Positions 15,278-25,949 of a DNA stretch of 64,000 nt are shown here, piece after piece. Made by a program: the position numbers and the translations under genes. The DNA lies in contig NZ_JACIJE010000007.1 in NCBI RefSeq assembly GCF_014199195.1, forward strand, positions 1 to 64,000. Reading direction: 5' to 3'. Numbering within the stretch: the first letter of the stretch is position 1; the number at the start of each line of letters is the position of its first letter. Under the pieces are notes generated by a model. It did no database searches. It was given only the letters and a program-made list of their open reading frames with translations, and was not told the origin of the DNA. This stretch comes from Neoroseomonas alkaliterrae. Lineage in GTDB: Bacteria > Pseudomonadota > Alphaproteobacteria > Acetobacterales > Acetobacteraceae.

Positions 15278-15347
15278 GATCAAATCCTTCCTTGCATGGA
15301 GGTTCTGAACGTACGCGTGCGCAGATGCACCCCGGTCACATGGCGGG

Positions 15348-16103
15348 TCAGTGCAGGTGCACCGCGTCGTGCAGGTAGATGCTGGTCAGGATCGCGAAGA
15401 CGTAAGCCTGCAGGAACGCGACCAGGAACTCGAAGCCCACGAGGGCGACATTCACCGCGAGCGGCATCGCGGCCACGAAGGGGCCGATGGCGCCGAGGCC
15501 GCCGAGCAGCACGACGAAGGTGGCGAACACCTTCAACATGACGTGGCCCGCGACCATGTTCGCGAAGAGGCGCACCGAGAGGCTCACCATGCGCGAGAGG
15601 TAGGAGATCACCTCGACCGGGATGATGATCGGCGCCAGCCACACCGGCGCGCCCTCGGGGAAGAAGTAGGAGAAGAAGTGCATGCCGTGGCGCTTCAGCG
15701 CGATCACGGTCACCGCCACCCAGACCACAACGGCGAGCGTCAGCGTCACCATGATGTGGGAGGTGTAGGTGAAGGCGTAGGGCAGCATGCCGAGCAGGTT
15801 GCCGAACAGCACGAACATGAAGATCGAGAAGACGAAGGGGAAGTACTTCTTGCCCTCGTCGCCGACCTGGTCGCGCACCATCCCCGCCACGAACTCGTAG
15901 GCCGATTCGCCCAGCGCCTGCAGGCGCCCCGGCACCATCGCGCCGCGGTCCGCCGTCGCCTTCATCAGCCAGAAGGTCAGCACCACGGCGATGACCATGA
16001 ACAGGTTCGACTGGCTGAAGGAGACCGCCCAGCCGAACACGCCGCCCACCGGCGACAACTCGAACTGGCTCAGAGCGTCGATCGTCTTGCCTTCGACAGC
16101 CAC
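15348..16103 (-). CDS. atpB: F0F1 ATP synthase subunit a
   Basis: The 251-aa membrane protein has about five to six helices. The conserved half-channel helix contains '[19 protein letters not shown]' with the essential Arg, and the final helix has '[20 protein letters not shown]'. It forms the proton path against the c ring. It is followed after 70 bases by atpE and preceded by the atpI-like gene. Length is normal for alphaproteobacteria. Confidence 0.96.
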   Translation of the reverse strand: MAVEGKTIDALSQFELSPVGGVFGWAVSFSQSNLFMVIAVVLTFWLMKATADRGAMVPGRLQALGESAYEFVAGMVRDQVGDEGKKYFPFVFSIFMFVLFGNLLGMLPYAFTYTSHIMVTLTLAVVVWVAVTVIALKRHGMHFFSYFFPEGAPVWLAPIIIPVEVISYLSRMVSLSVRLFANMVAGHVMLKVFATFVVLLGGLGAIGPFVAAMPLAVNVALVGFEFLVAFLQAYVFAILTSIYLHDAVHLH

Positions 16104-16121
16104 CGGCAGATCTCCCGTCCG

Positions 16122-16421
16122 TCACTCGTCTCGCGCGCGCGAACGCGGACGCGGGTTGAACAGGCGATACACGTTCAAGACCCCGGCCACGCTGCCCAGG
16201 ACGAAGAACACCAGGAAGAGCCAAGGCCAAGTCCCGAGCCAGCGGTCGAGCGCGAAGCCCAGACCGACGCCGACGACCAGGGCCGAGACCACCTCGACCC
16301 CCGCGCGCAGACCGAAGCCCCAGGGGCTCTGCGGCGCGGGCCCGCCCTTCACGGGCTTGTCCAGGCCCTCGCGGGCCCTGGCCTGCCGCAACCGCTCCTC
16401 GAAACTGTCGCGCTCGTTCAC
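16122..16421 (-). CDS. atpI: AtpI/AtpQ-like ATP synthase assembly protein
   Basis: The 99-aa protein has a charged N-terminus and two membrane helices ('GVEVVSALVVGVGLGFALDR' and 'WPWLFLVFFVLGSVAGVLNV'). This fits the AtpI family, which helps c-ring assembly or magnesium supply for F0. It is the first gene of the F0 operon, 18 bases before atpB. The 115 bases separating it from the smc stop should hold the operon promoter, but no clear hexamers were found. Confidence 0.88.
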   Translation of the reverse strand: MNERDSFEERLRQARAREGLDKPVKGGPAPQSPWGFGLRAGVEVVSALVVGVGLGFALDRWLGTWPWLFLVFFVLGSVAGVLNVYRLFNPRPRSRARDE

Positions 16422-16536
16422 CTTCGCTCCCTGGCGGAACCCCGCCGGAAGGCAGGCGGCGCTTTACGGTCAGCCCCCCGGGCTGTCAAGCCTATGCGGC
16501 GTTGCAGCAAGGCGGAAAGCCACCGCCCGGCGCGGC

Positions 16537-19500
16537 TCAGGCCGCGACCGGCCCCTCGGCCATCTGCACCGCCTGGCCGAGATCCACGCTCAGCAGCCGC
16601 GACACGCCGCGTTCCTGCATGGTGACGCCATAGAGGCGGTGCATCCGCGCCATGGTCAGCGGGTGGTGCGTCACCACCAGGAAGCGCGTGCCCGCCTCGG
16701 CCGCCATGGCGTCGAGCAGGTCGCACAGCCGCTCCACATTCGCGTCGTCGAGCGGCGCGTCCACCTCGTCCAGCACGCAGACGGGGGCGGGGTGGCAGCG
16801 GAACACCGCGAAGATGAGCGAGAGCGCCGTCAGCGCCTGCTCCCCGCCCGAGAGCAGCGAGAGCGTGGCGAGCCGCTTGCCCGGCGGCTCGGCATAGATC
16901 TCGAGCCCCGCCTCCAGCGGATCATCGGAGCCCACCAGCGCGAGATGCGCCCGCCCGCCGCCGAACAGGCGCGTGAACAGCGTGCGGAACTCCGCATCCA
17001 CGCGGTCGAAGACCTCGCGCAGCCGCTCCCGCCCCTCGCGGTTGAGGTGCCCGATGGAGCCGCGCAGCTTGGCGATCGCGGCACTCACCTCGTCGCGGTC
17101 GGCGGTGATCTGGCGGATGCGTTCCTCGATCTCGGCCACCTCGATCTCGGCGCGCAGGTTGACCGGGCCCATCTCCTCCCGCTCGCGCGCGAGGCGCTCG
17201 ACCTTGCGCCGCGCCTTCTCCTCGGCGGCGTCGGAGAGTTCCTCCGGCGGCGCGGGCAGCTCGGCGCCCTCGCCCAGCCGTTCGGCGATTCGCGTGGCGA
17301 CCGCCTCGGCCGCGGTGGCGGCGGCCTCGAAGGCGCCCTCGGCGCGCACCTGCCCCTCGCGGGCGGCGGCGAAGGCGGCATCGGCGCGGCGGCGCTCCTC
17401 GGCCGCTCGGCGCAGCCGGGCCTCGGCCTCGGCCAGCGCGCCCGCCGCGGCGGCATGCGCGGCCTCGGCCTCGGCGAGCAGGGCGGCGGCGGCCGCGCGC
17501 CGCGCCGCGGCGGCCTCGGGGGCGCCGGCGAGCGAGCCGCGCTCCGCCTCGGCCTCCGCGCCGCGGCGGCGCAGTTCCACCACGCGCGCCTCGGCATCCG
17601 CGCCGCGCGTCGTCCACAGCGCGGCTTCCTCGGCCACCGCGGCCCGGCGGGAGGCGACGCGGCCGGCCTCGGCGGCCAGCGCCGCGATGTCGCTGCGCGC
17701 CTGCACCTCGGCGGCGCGGGCGGCGGCGAGCCTGTCGCGCGCGGCCGCGACCGCGGCGCGCAGCGCCTCGAGGTCGGGCAGCGCCGTCTCGGCCGCGCGC
17801 GTCTCGGCCTCGACGGCCTCGGCCTCGGCCAGTTCGGCCGCGAGGCGGAGCAGTTGCGGCTCCAGCGCGGCGAGCCGGCTCTCGGCCTCGGCGGCGCGGG
17901 CGGCGAGCGTCGCCTCGTGCTGGCGGGCGCCGCGCAGCGTCGCCTCGGCGGTGCGGCGCGCCTCGCGCGCGGCGTGCTCGGCGGCCTGGGCGCGGGTCTC
18001 GGCGGCGGCGGCCTCCTCGGCGGCGCGGCGCAGCGCGGGCAGGTCGGGCAGGGCGGCGATGGCGGCCCAGGCGGCCTCCTTCGCGGCCTCGGCCTCGGCG
18101 CGCTCGGTCAGCAGGCGCGCGAGCTGCGGCTCGATGGCGGCGAGGCGGCTCTCGGCCCGCGCGTGGCGGGCGGACAGCGCCGCCTCCTGCTCGCGCGCCG
18201 CGGCGAGCGCGGCCTCGGCGCGGGCGCGTCCGGCGCGCGCGGCCTCCTCGGCGGCGCGCGCCTCCTCCTCGCCGGCGGCGGCCGCGGCGCGGGCGGCCTC
18301 GGCGGCGGCGGCCTCGGCCTCCGCCCTGTCGAGGCGCGCCTCGGCCGCGCGCAGCGCGTTGCGCTGGGCAAGCCGCACCGCGCCCGGCGTCGGCGCGCCG
18401 GCGCGGTGGGTGTGCCCGTCCCAGCGCCACAGCGCGCCATCCTCGGTCACCAGGGCCTGGCCGGGGCGGAGCGCGGCCTGCAGCGCCGCGCCGTCGGCCC
18501 CTTTCGGCAAAAGCCCCACCTGCGAGAGCGCGCGGGCGAGCGCGGCCGGCGCCTCGACCAGCCGCGAGAGCGGCACCGCCCCGCCGGGGAGAGGGGCGGC
18601 GGATTCGAGCGGCGGCAGGGCGCGCCAGAAGCGCGGCGCGCCTTCCTCGGCGGGGCTTTCCAGCGCCTCGCCCAGCGCCGCGCCGAGCGCCGCCTCGAGG
18701 CCCGCCGGCACGCCGACGGCATCGAGCACCGGCGCGGCCGCGCCCGGTTCGCGGGCGCTCAGCATCTCGGCCAGCGCGGCGACCTCCGCGCTCGCGCGGG
18801 CGCGCTCGGCGGCGGCAGCGGCGGCGGCGCGGCCGGCCTCGGCATGGGCGGCGGCGGCCCAGGCGCGCAGCGCCTCGGCCTTCTCGAGCGCGGCACCCGC
18901 CTGCTCCACCGCCTCGCCCGCCGCGGCGAGCGCGGCGGCGGCGGCGGCGCGCTCGGCTTCGGGGATGATCTCGGCCGCGGCGGCGTCGCGCTCGCGCGCG
19001 GTCGCCTCGTGCTGGGCGGCGATGCGCGCGAGGCGTTCCTCGGCCGCGGCGCGGGCGGCCTCGGCGCGGGCGGCCTCGGCTGCGGCCTCGGCGGCGGCGC
19101 GGCGGGCGGCGGCCTGGGTCTCGGCGGCGGCGGCGCGGGCCGCCTCGGCCTGTTCGAGGGCGATGCGCGCGGCCTCCAGCGCGGCCTCGGCGGCGGCGAC
19201 CTCGGCGGCGGCCTCGGCGCGGGCCTCGGCGGGGATGCGGGCGAGGGCGGCGGCGTCGCGCTCGGCGGCGAGGCGCGCATGCCCCTCCCGCGCGCGCGCC
19301 AGCCGGGCCTCGGCGGCCATGCGCGCCTCGGCGGCGGCCTGGGCGCGGGCGGCGGCCTCGGCGGCCTGCTCGGTGGCGGATTCGGCGGCGCGCTCGGCCT
19401 CGCGCGCGGCGGCCTCGGCGGCGGCAAGGGCGGCCTCGGCGGCCTCGCGGCGGCCGGGCAGGCCGCGCTCGACCGCCTCCAGCGCCTCGGCCTCCTGCGC

Positions 19501-20634
19501 AAGCCGCTCGCGCGCCGCATCGGCATCGCGCAGCACGCCCTCGGCATGGGCGAGGTCGCGCCGCAGTTGCGCGAGGCGCGCCTCTGCCGCCTCCAGCGCC
19601 TCGCGGGCGCGGCGTTCCTCGGCCTCGAGCCCCTCGGTCTCGACGCGGCGGCGCTCGAGCGCGGTGCGCGCCTCCGCCTCGGCAGCGCGGGGGGCGGGGA
19701 TGGCCTGCTCGGCCTCGAAAGCGGCAATGGCGGCGCGCTCGGCCTCGGCCTCGGCGGCCCGCACGGCGGCGCGGGCCTCGGCGAATTGCTGGTCGGCCAG
19801 GCGCTGCGCGGCATCGGCGCGGGCGGCCAGGATGGCGAGCCATTCGCCCTCGGCCTGCCGCACCAGGCCCGAGAGATTGCGGTAGCGGTTGGCCTGCCGC
19901 GCCTGGCGCTGCAGCCCCTGGCGCTGGGCCTCGAGCTGGCCGAGCAGGTCCTCGGCGCGGGCGAGATTGGTCTCGGCCTGGCGCAGCTTCAGTTCCGCCT
20001 CGTGCCGGCGGGCGCGCAGCCCGGCGATGCCGGCCGCCTCCTCGAGCACCGAGCGGCGTTCCTCGGGCTTGGCGCCGATCAGCGCCGCGACGCGGCCCTG
20101 GCTGACCATGGCCGAGGCCCGCGCGCCCGAGCCGATATCGGCGAACATGGTCTGCACGTCGCGCGCGCGCACCTCGCGGCCGTTCACGCGGAAGGCGCTG
20201 CCCTGGCCGCGGGTGATGCGGCGGACGATCTCGAGTTCCGGCTGCTCGTGGTTGGGCGGCGGGGCGAGGCCCTCGGCGTCCTCGAGCTGCAGCGTGACCT
20301 CGGCGAGGTTGCGCCCGGGCCGCGTCGCGGTGCCGGCGAAGATGACGTCGTCCATCTCGCCCCCGCGCATGGCCTTGGCGGAGGTCTCGCCCATCGCCCA
20401 GCGCAGCGCCTCGACGACGTTGGACTTGCCGCAGCCATTCGGGCCGACGATGCCGGTCAGGCCGGGCAGGACCTCGACGGTCGTCGCCTCGGCGAAGGAC
20501 TTGAACCCGGCGATGCGGATGCGCGAGAGGGTCGCGCGCACCGCCGCGAGGCGCTGGGCCTCGCTGCGCGGCGCGCCTTCCTCCTCCTCCCCCGGCTCGT
20601 GGGAGGGCGGGGGCAGCGACCCGTCCGCCGTCAC
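16537..20634 (-). CDS. smc: chromosome segregation protein SMC
   Basis: This is a 1365-aa SMC. The N-terminal head has 'IRIAGFKSFAEATTVEVLPG' and Walker A 'GPNGCGKSN' at 64-72. A long Ala/Glu/Arg coiled coil runs to about 620, the hinge covers about 620-765, and a second coil runs to about 1150. The C-terminal head has signature 'LSGGEQALTALSLIFAV' near 1261 and Walker B 'VCVLDEVDAPLDD'. It loads onto and organises the chromosome with ScpA and ScpB. It is longer than the usual 1150-1200 aa, mostly in the arms. It starts at GTG 20634, overlapping the dsbA-like stop (GTGA). Confidence 0.96.
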   Translation of the reverse strand: MTADGSLPPPSHEPGEEEEGAPRSEAQRLAAVRATLSRIRIAGFKSFAEATTVEVLPGLTGIVGPNGCGKSNVVEALRWAMGETSAKAMRGGEMDDVIFAGTATRPGRNLAEVTLQLEDAEGLAPPPNHEQPELEIVRRITRGQGSAFRVNGREVRARDVQTMFADIGSGARASAMVSQGRVAALIGAKPEERRSVLEEAAGIAGLRARRHEAELKLRQAETNLARAEDLLGQLEAQRQGLQRQARQANRYRNLSGLVRQAEGEWLAILAARADAAQRLADQQFAEARAAVRAAEAEAERAAIAAFEAEQAIPAPRAAEAEARTALERRRVETEGLEAEERRAREALEAAEARLAQLRRDLAHAEGVLRDADAARERLAQEAEALEAVERGLPGRREAAEAALAAAEAAAREAERAAESATEQAAEAAARAQAAAEARMAAEARLARAREGHARLAAERDAAALARIPAEARAEAAAEVAAAEAALEAARIALEQAEAARAAAAETQAAARRAAAEAAAEAARAEAARAAAEERLARIAAQHEATARERDAAAAEIIPEAERAAAAAALAAAGEAVEQAGAALEKAEALRAWAAAAHAEAGRAAAAAAAERARASAEVAALAEMLSAREPGAAAPVLDAVGVPAGLEAALGAALGEALESPAEEGAPRFWRALPPLESAAPLPGGAVPLSRLVEAPAALARALSQVGLLPKGADGAALQAALRPGQALVTEDGALWRWDGHTHRAGAPTPGAVRLAQRNALRAAEARLDRAEAEAAAAEAARAAAAAGEEEARAAEEAARAGRARAEAALAAAREQEAALSARHARAESRLAAIEPQLARLLTERAEAEAAKEAAWAAIAALPDLPALRRAAEEAAAAETRAQAAEHAAREARRTAEATLRGARQHEATLAARAAEAESRLAALEPQLLRLAAELAEAEAVEAETRAAETALPDLEALRAAVAAARDRLAAARAAEVQARSDIAALAAEAGRVASRRAAVAEEAALWTTRGADAEARVVELRRRGAEAEAERGSLAGAPEAAAARRAAAAALLAEAEAAHAAAAGALAEAEARLRRAAEERRRADAAFAAAREGQVRAEGAFEAAATAAEAVATRIAERLGEGAELPAPPEELSDAAEEKARRKVERLAREREEMGPVNLRAEIEVAEIEERIRQITADRDEVSAAIAKLRGSIGHLNREGRERLREVFDRVDAEFRTLFTRLFGGGRAHLALVGSDDPLEAGLEIYAEPPGKRLATLSLLSGGEQALTALSLIFAVFRCHPAPVCVLDEVDAPLDDANVERLCDLLDAMAAEAGTRFLVVTHHPLTMARMHRLYGVTMQERGVSRLLSVDLGQAVQMAEGPVAA

Positions 20635-21230
20635 GGCGTCGCGGCCTCGCGGGCGAAGCGGTCGAAGCCGATATTGCCGCTGACGACACGGCGGCCGAAG
20701 ACGAAGGTCGGCGTCGCCTGCACGTTGAACTCGCGCCCACCGGCCTGCGCCTCGAGGATGATGGCGCGGGCGAGGTCGTCATCCGCCCAGGCGGCCTCGA
20801 AGGCGGCGGGGGCCATGCCGGCCATGGCCGCGATCTTGCCGATCTCCGCCTTGTGGTCGGCGCCGCGGGCATAGGCCCAGCGGTCCTGGGTGGTGAAGAG
20901 GGCGGTCAGGAACGCCTCGTAGCGGTCCTCGGGGAAGGCGCGGGCGACCGCGTGCGCGCGCAGCGCCACCTGGTCGAGCGGGAAATCGCGCCAGACCATC
21001 CGCACCCGGCCCGTCTGCACCAGTTCCGCCCGCACCCGCGGCCAGGTGTCGCGATGGAAGGCGCCGCAATGGCTGCAGGTGAGGGAGAAGAACTCCAGCA
21101 CCGTGACCGGCGCCGAGGCATCGCCCATGGCGCGCAGGCCCATCCGCGGATCGGCCTGCTGCGCCAGCGCCGGGCCCGCGGCCAGGAGGCCGCCGGCAGC
21201 CGCGAGCAGGGTTCGACGCTGCGTCATCAT
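20631..21230 (-). CDS. DsbA-family thiol:disulfide oxidoreductase (exported)
   Basis: The 199-aa protein has a signal peptide (TLLAAAGGLLAAGPALAQQ) and a thioredoxin/DsbA fold with active-site CSHC in 'EFFSLTCSHCGAFHRDTWP'. A helical insert is followed by cis-Pro strand 'NVQATPTFVFGRRVVSG'. It probably oxidises or isomerises disulfides in the periplasm. The start is one of two adjacent ATGs after GGGAGAGA. The order mutY, dciA, dsbA-like, smc is shared by many alphaproteobacteria. Its stop overlaps the smc start. Confidence 0.93.
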   Translation of the reverse strand: MMTQRRTLLAAAGGLLAAGPALAQQADPRMGLRAMGDASAPVTVLEFFSLTCSHCGAFHRDTWPRVRAELVQTGRVRMVWRDFPLDQVALRAHAVARAFPEDRYEAFLTALFTTQDRWAYARGADHKAEIGKIAAMAGMAPAAFEAAWADDDLARAIILEAQAGGREFNVQATPTFVFGRRVVSGNIGFDRFAREAATP

Positions 21231-21328
21231 CCATTCTCTCCCTCGTTCCGGCCGCCGTCGGAGGATGGGGGGCGGCGGCCGGGACGGATATGGTGATCCG
21301 CGGCGGGACCGGGACTCGGGACCGCCGG

Positions 21329-21793
21329 CTATCCGTTCCGATAGACGCCGCGGGCCATTCTTGCCAGCGCCGCGCGCAACTCGGGGGAGCCGACCCCATC
21401 GAGCGCCGATTCGACCCGTGCCGGCAGGGGCTGCGGGGCGGATTCGCGCCGCGCCGGCGGGGCGGCGGCGCGCGGCGGCTGCTGGACGAATCGGAACCGT
21501 TCCACCGCCACCCGCCCCAGCGCCGCATTGATCCGCCCTGCGAGCTGCGGGGCGAGGTGCTGCAGCTCCATCGCCACCGGCCCGGAACAGGCGAGCGTCA
21601 GCGTGCCCTGGGCGAGGCGCAGCGGCTGCGACACCGCGGCGATGGCAGGCCCGACCAGCGCCGGCCAGTCCGCCAAGATCTGCGCCCCGGCGGGGCTCTT
21701 GCGCTTGAAGGCGGGGCGTGTGAGGGCGGGCACCAGGGCGCCGAGCGGCCTCGGCCCGCCCAGGAAGCGCCGCTGGTCCTCGTTCCGTGCCAT
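21329..21793 (-). CDS. dciA: DUF721/DciA-family replicative helicase loader-like protein
   Basis: The 154-aa protein has the DUF721 domain in its first 100 residues: 'RPLGALVPALTRPAF', 'ILADWPALVGPAIAAVSQPL' and a following 'GTLTLACSGPVAMELQHLAP'. DciA proteins load or assist the replicative helicase DnaB in most bacteria lacking DnaC. The C-terminal third is Pro/Ala/Arg-rich and variable. The ATG at 21793 lies inside the first codons of divergent mutY, so each gene's promoter overlaps the other's coding start. Confidence 0.85.
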   Translation of the reverse strand: MARNEDQRRFLGGPRPLGALVPALTRPAFKRKSPAGAQILADWPALVGPAIAAVSQPLRLAQGTLTLACSGPVAMELQHLAPQLAGRINAALGRVAVERFRFVQQPPRAAAPPARRESAPQPLPARVESALDGVGSPELRAALARMARGVYRNG

Positions 21794-22842
21794 ACCGTGC
21801 CCCCTCCGCCGCCGATCTCCTCGCCTGGTACGACCGGCACCGGCGGGACCTGCCCTGGCGCGCGGCCCCCGGGCAGGCACGCGATCCATACCGCATCTGG
21901 CTCTCGGAGGTGATGCTCCAGCAGACCACCGTCGCCGCGGTCGGGCCGCGCTATGCGCGCTTTCTCGCGCGCTTCCCCTCGGTCGAGGCGCTGGCGGCGG
22001 CGGACTGGGAGGAGGTGGCGGAGGAATGGGCCGGCCTCGGCTACTACGCCCGGGCGCGCAACCTTCATGCCTGCGCGCGGGCGGTCGCGGCGGCGGGCGG
22101 CTTCCCGTCCGACACGGCGGGCCTTTCCGCCCTGCCCGGCATCGGGCGCTACACGGCGGCGGCGGTCGCGGCCATCGCCTTCGACGCGCCGGTGGTGCCG
22201 GTGGATGGCAATGTCGAGCGGGTGATGGCCCGGCTGCACGCGGTCGAGACGCCGCTGCCCGCCGCCAAGGCCCGGCTTTCGGCGCTCGCCGCCGCCTTCA
22301 TGGCCGAGCCCGCCGCCCGCGCCCGGCCGGGGGATTTCGCGCAAGGCCTGTTCGACCTCGGCGCCACGCTCTGCACCCCGCGCAGGCCCGCCTGCGCGCT
22401 CTGCCCCTGGCAGGCGGGCTGCGCCGCGCGGGCCGCGGGCATCGCCGCCGACCTGCCGCGCAAGGCGGCCAGGCGCGCCCGCCCGCTGCGCCACGGCGCG
22501 CATTTCCTGCTGACGGACGAGGAAGGGCGCATCCTGCTGCGGCGGCGCCCGGCGCGCGGGCTGCTCGGCGGGATGCTCGAACTGCCCGGCACGCCCTGGC
22601 GCGACGAACCCTGGCCCGAGGCCGAGGCGCTGCCCCATGCCCCGCTCGCCGCGCCCTGGCGCCGGCTGCCCGGCGTCGCGCGGCACGGCTTCACGCATTT
22701 CGAGCTCGAGATGGTCCTCTACGCCGCCCGCCACCCGGGCGGGCCACCGCCCGGGGGCGAATGGCGCGAGCCCGCGGCGGCGGCGGCGGCCGTGCCCTCG
22801 GTCATGCGCCGCCTGCTCGCCCTCGCCGCGGAGGCCCCCTGA
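21787..22842 (+). CDS. mutY: A/G-specific adenine glycosylase MutY
   Basis: The 351-aa enzyme removes adenine paired with 8-oxoG. It has 'VMLQQTTVAAVGPRYARF' near 40, the helix-hairpin-helix 'LSALPGIGRYTAAAVAA' and catalytic Asp in 'PVVPVDGNVERVMARLH'. The 4Fe-4S loop ligands are in 'CTPRRPACALCPWQAGC', spacing C-x6-C-x2-C-x5-C, as in MutY. A C-terminal Nudix-like domain starts near 235. It begins with GTG 21787. Its start overlaps dciA head to head by 7 bases, and its stop overlaps the GT87 start. Confidence 0.95.
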   Translation: MPYRAPSAADLLAWYDRHRRDLPWRAAPGQARDPYRIWLSEVMLQQTTVAAVGPRYARFLARFPSVEALAAADWEEVAEEWAGLGYYARARNLHACARAVAAAGGFPSDTAGLSALPGIGRYTAAAVAAIAFDAPVVPVDGNVERVMARLHAVETPLPAAKARLSALAAAFMAEPAARARPGDFAQGLFDLGATLCTPRRPACALCPWQAGCAARAAGIAADLPRKAARRARPLRHGAHFLLTDEEGRILLRRRPARGLLGGMLELPGTPWRDEPWPEAEALPHAPLAAPWRRLPGVARHGFTHFELEMVLYAARHPGGPPPGGEWREPAAAAAAVPSVMRRLLALAAEAP

Positions 22843-24002
22843 TGCGCGAGGCCGCCTGGCTGAACGCCGAGCGCGTGCGGGCCTATGGCCTCGGCTACGC
22901 GGTCTTCGCCCTGTGGGTGCTGGGCGACACCGTGGTCGGCCTGCTCGGCTGGCGGGACATGCCGCCGGGCGATGCCGATTTCCTCTCCTTCTTCGCCGCC
23001 GCGCGGCTGGCGCTGGAGGGCCGGCCCGAGGCGGCGTGGGACCGCGCCGCCCATGCGCTCGCGCAGACCGCCGCGCAGGGCACGCCCGGGCGCTACTACG
23101 CCTTCTTCTATCCGCCGACCTACCTGCTGATCTGCCTGCCGCTCGGCCTGCTGCCGCTGCTGCCGGCCTTCGCCGCCTGGGTGGCGGCGACCGCGGGCGC
23201 GCTGCTCGCCGCGCTGCGCGCCTGGGTGCCGGGCGGCGGCTGGGTCGCGGTGATGCTCGCGCTGCTGGCCCCGGCCTCGGTGATCAACGCGACGCACGGC
23301 CAGAACGCCTTCCTGACCGCGGCACTGCTCGCCGCCGCCGGCCTCGCGCTGGACCGGCGGCCGGCGCTGGGCGGCGCGGCGCTCGCGACCCTCGCCTTCA
23401 AGCCGCAACTGGGGCTGCTGGTGATCCCGGCGCTGCTCGCCGCGCGGCGCTGGGCGGTGCTGGCCTGGGCCACGGCCACGGGGCTCGGCTGGGTCGCGCT
23501 CTCGCTGCTCGCCTTCGGGCCGGAGGCGTGGTGGGCCTTCCTCGCGCGGCTGCCCGATGCCGGCGCGGCGATGGCGAGCGGGGATCTCGAGGCCTGGAAG
23601 CTGCAGAGCGTGCAGGCCATGGCGCTGACCTTCGGCATCCCGCGCGGCGTCGCGACCGCCTTGCAGGCGGCGGTGGCGCTGGCCGCGGTGGCGGCGGTGG
23701 CGTGGTCGCTGCGCCGCCGCCCCGGCGGGCGGGCCGAGGCCGCGGCGATCGCCGCCGGCGCGCCGCTCGTCACCCCCTTCGTCTTCTCCTACGACCTGGT
23801 GCTGCTGCTGGTGCCGCTGGCCTTCCTGGCGGGGGAGGGGCGGCGCGGCGGCTTCCTGCCCTGGGAGAAGGCCGGCGTCGCGCTGGCCTGGCTGCTGCCG
23901 GGCGTCTCGCTCGGCCTCGGCATCCATGCCGGGATCAGCCTCGGGCCGCTGCCGGCGGCGATGCTGCTGCTGCTGGTGCTGCGGCGGCTGCGCGCGGCCT
24001 GA
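22842..24002 (+). CDS. glycosyltransferase family 87 (DUF2029) membrane protein
   Basis: The 386-aa integral membrane protein has about ten hydrophobic segments. Its N-terminal periplasmic loop carries 'PPGDADFLSFFAAARLALEG', then 'AFFYPPTYLLICLPLGLLP', 'INATHGQNAFLTAALLAA' and 'AFKPQLGLLVIPALLAAR', all standard for DUF2029/GT87 polyprenyl-phosphate mannosyl-type transferases. The sugar and acceptor are unknown. The ATG shares a base with the mutY stop, an unusual partner for a membrane glycosyltransferase, so the coupling is probably one of packing. Confidence 0.88.
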   Translation: MREAAWLNAERVRAYGLGYAVFALWVLGDTVVGLLGWRDMPPGDADFLSFFAAARLALEGRPEAAWDRAAHALAQTAAQGTPGRYYAFFYPPTYLLICLPLGLLPLLPAFAAWVAATAGALLAALRAWVPGGGWVAVMLALLAPASVINATHGQNAFLTAALLAAAGLALDRRPALGGAALATLAFKPQLGLLVIPALLAARRWAVLAWATATGLGWVALSLLAFGPEAWWAFLARLPDAGAAMASGDLEAWKLQSVQAMALTFGIPRGVATALQAAVALAAVAAVAWSLRRRPGGRAEAAAIAAGAPLVTPFVFSYDLVLLLVPLAFLAGEGRRGGFLPWEKAGVALAWLLPGVSLGLGIHAGISLGPLPAAMLLLLVLRRLRAA

Positions 24003-24094
24003 TCTTCCGCGCAGCACGCCGCGAAGGCGGAGGCCCCGCGCGCCGCCACTGGCCTTGCCACCATGCGGGGGCCTCGCCCGCGGCACCGAACGCC

Positions 24095-24112
24095 CGCCCC
24101 GCGAGCGGGGCG
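24095..24112. terminator. short GC hairpin between convergent genes
   Basis: Arms CGCCCCG (24095-24101) and CGGGGCG (24106-24112) enclose a CGAG tetraloop in the 143-base space between the GT87 gene and the convergent membrane-protein gene. No U-tract follows in either direction, so it is a weak terminator candidate. Confidence 0.3.
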
Positions 24113-24145
24113 CCGGCACGGGGGCTCACGGGGCGGAGCGGCCGT

Positions 24146-24739
24146 TCAGCCCCGGGCCCGCGCCGCCGTCCAGAGGAAGGCCGCGGCCGTCGCGCCGGCC
24201 AGCACCAGCGCCGCGACGATCAGCAGCGCCGTCTGCTGCACGAAGGCGAGCAGCGGGACGGAGACGGCGAGCAGTGCGCCGACCGCCACGATCCGCCAGG
24301 ATCCCGCATGCACCCCCGCGACGAAGGTGCCGAGGGCGAGCAGCAGCAGCAGCCCGATCTCGGTCGAGCGGCCGGGCATCACCGCCTGCACCTCGGGCCG
24401 GAACAGCAGCAGCATGGCGATCAGGAAGGCCGCCCAATGCGCCGCCTGGGTCCAGACGAGGCGAATGCGCCCGCCGCGGTCCGGCGCGCCGGCCCAGCCG
24501 GCGACCACGCAGAGCAGGCCGAAGCAGGGCGTCAGGATCTTCCAGTAGAGCGCGCTCGGCGCCGTCGAGAAGGCGGCATAGGCGACGCCGCCGAAGGCGC
24601 CGGCCAGCATCAGGATGTAGGGCGCCTGGCCGATGATCTCCCCGGTGAGGCTGCGGGGCGGCGCCGCGTCCGGAGGCGGCCCGGCCGGCATCGGCGGCGG
24701 CGGGGGCGTGGCGGGCGCGCCGGGTCCGGTTTCGCTCAT
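24146..24739 (-). CDS. multi-spanning membrane protein, unknown function
   Basis: The 197-aa protein has a Pro/Gly/Ala-rich cytoplasmic N-terminus of about 30 residues and roughly five hydrophobic segments thereafter. I do not recognise a family. The motif 'WTQAAHWAAFLIAMLLLF' between segments contains a His that may line a site. It lies 16 bases after ccrM on the same strand, so it probably shares that transcript. Confidence 0.7.
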   Translation of the reverse strand: MSETGPGAPATPPPPPMPAGPPPDAAPPRSLTGEIIGQAPYILMLAGAFGGVAYAAFSTAPSALYWKILTPCFGLLCVVAGWAGAPDRGGRIRLVWTQAAHWAAFLIAMLLLFRPEVQAVMPGRSTEIGLLLLLALGTFVAGVHAGSWRIVAVGALLAVSVPLLAFVQQTALLIVAALVLAGATAAAFLWTAARARG

Positions 24740-24755
24740 GCTCGGCTTTCCCTTC

Positions 24756-25949
<1,194 letters not shown>

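Noticed and set aside
17200-19800. Dense GGCCTCGGC-like repetition that might be a DNA repeat array
   Set aside because: It is codon-level repetition from Ala/Glu-rich coiled coil in smc, not a regular unit.
15991-20874. A 1,627-codon open frame on the plus strand opposite smc and the atp genes
   Set aside because: It mirrors the Ala/Glu-rich coding of smc on the other strand; product is Gly/Arg-rich without domains. GC-rich third positions remove stops on the antisense strand.
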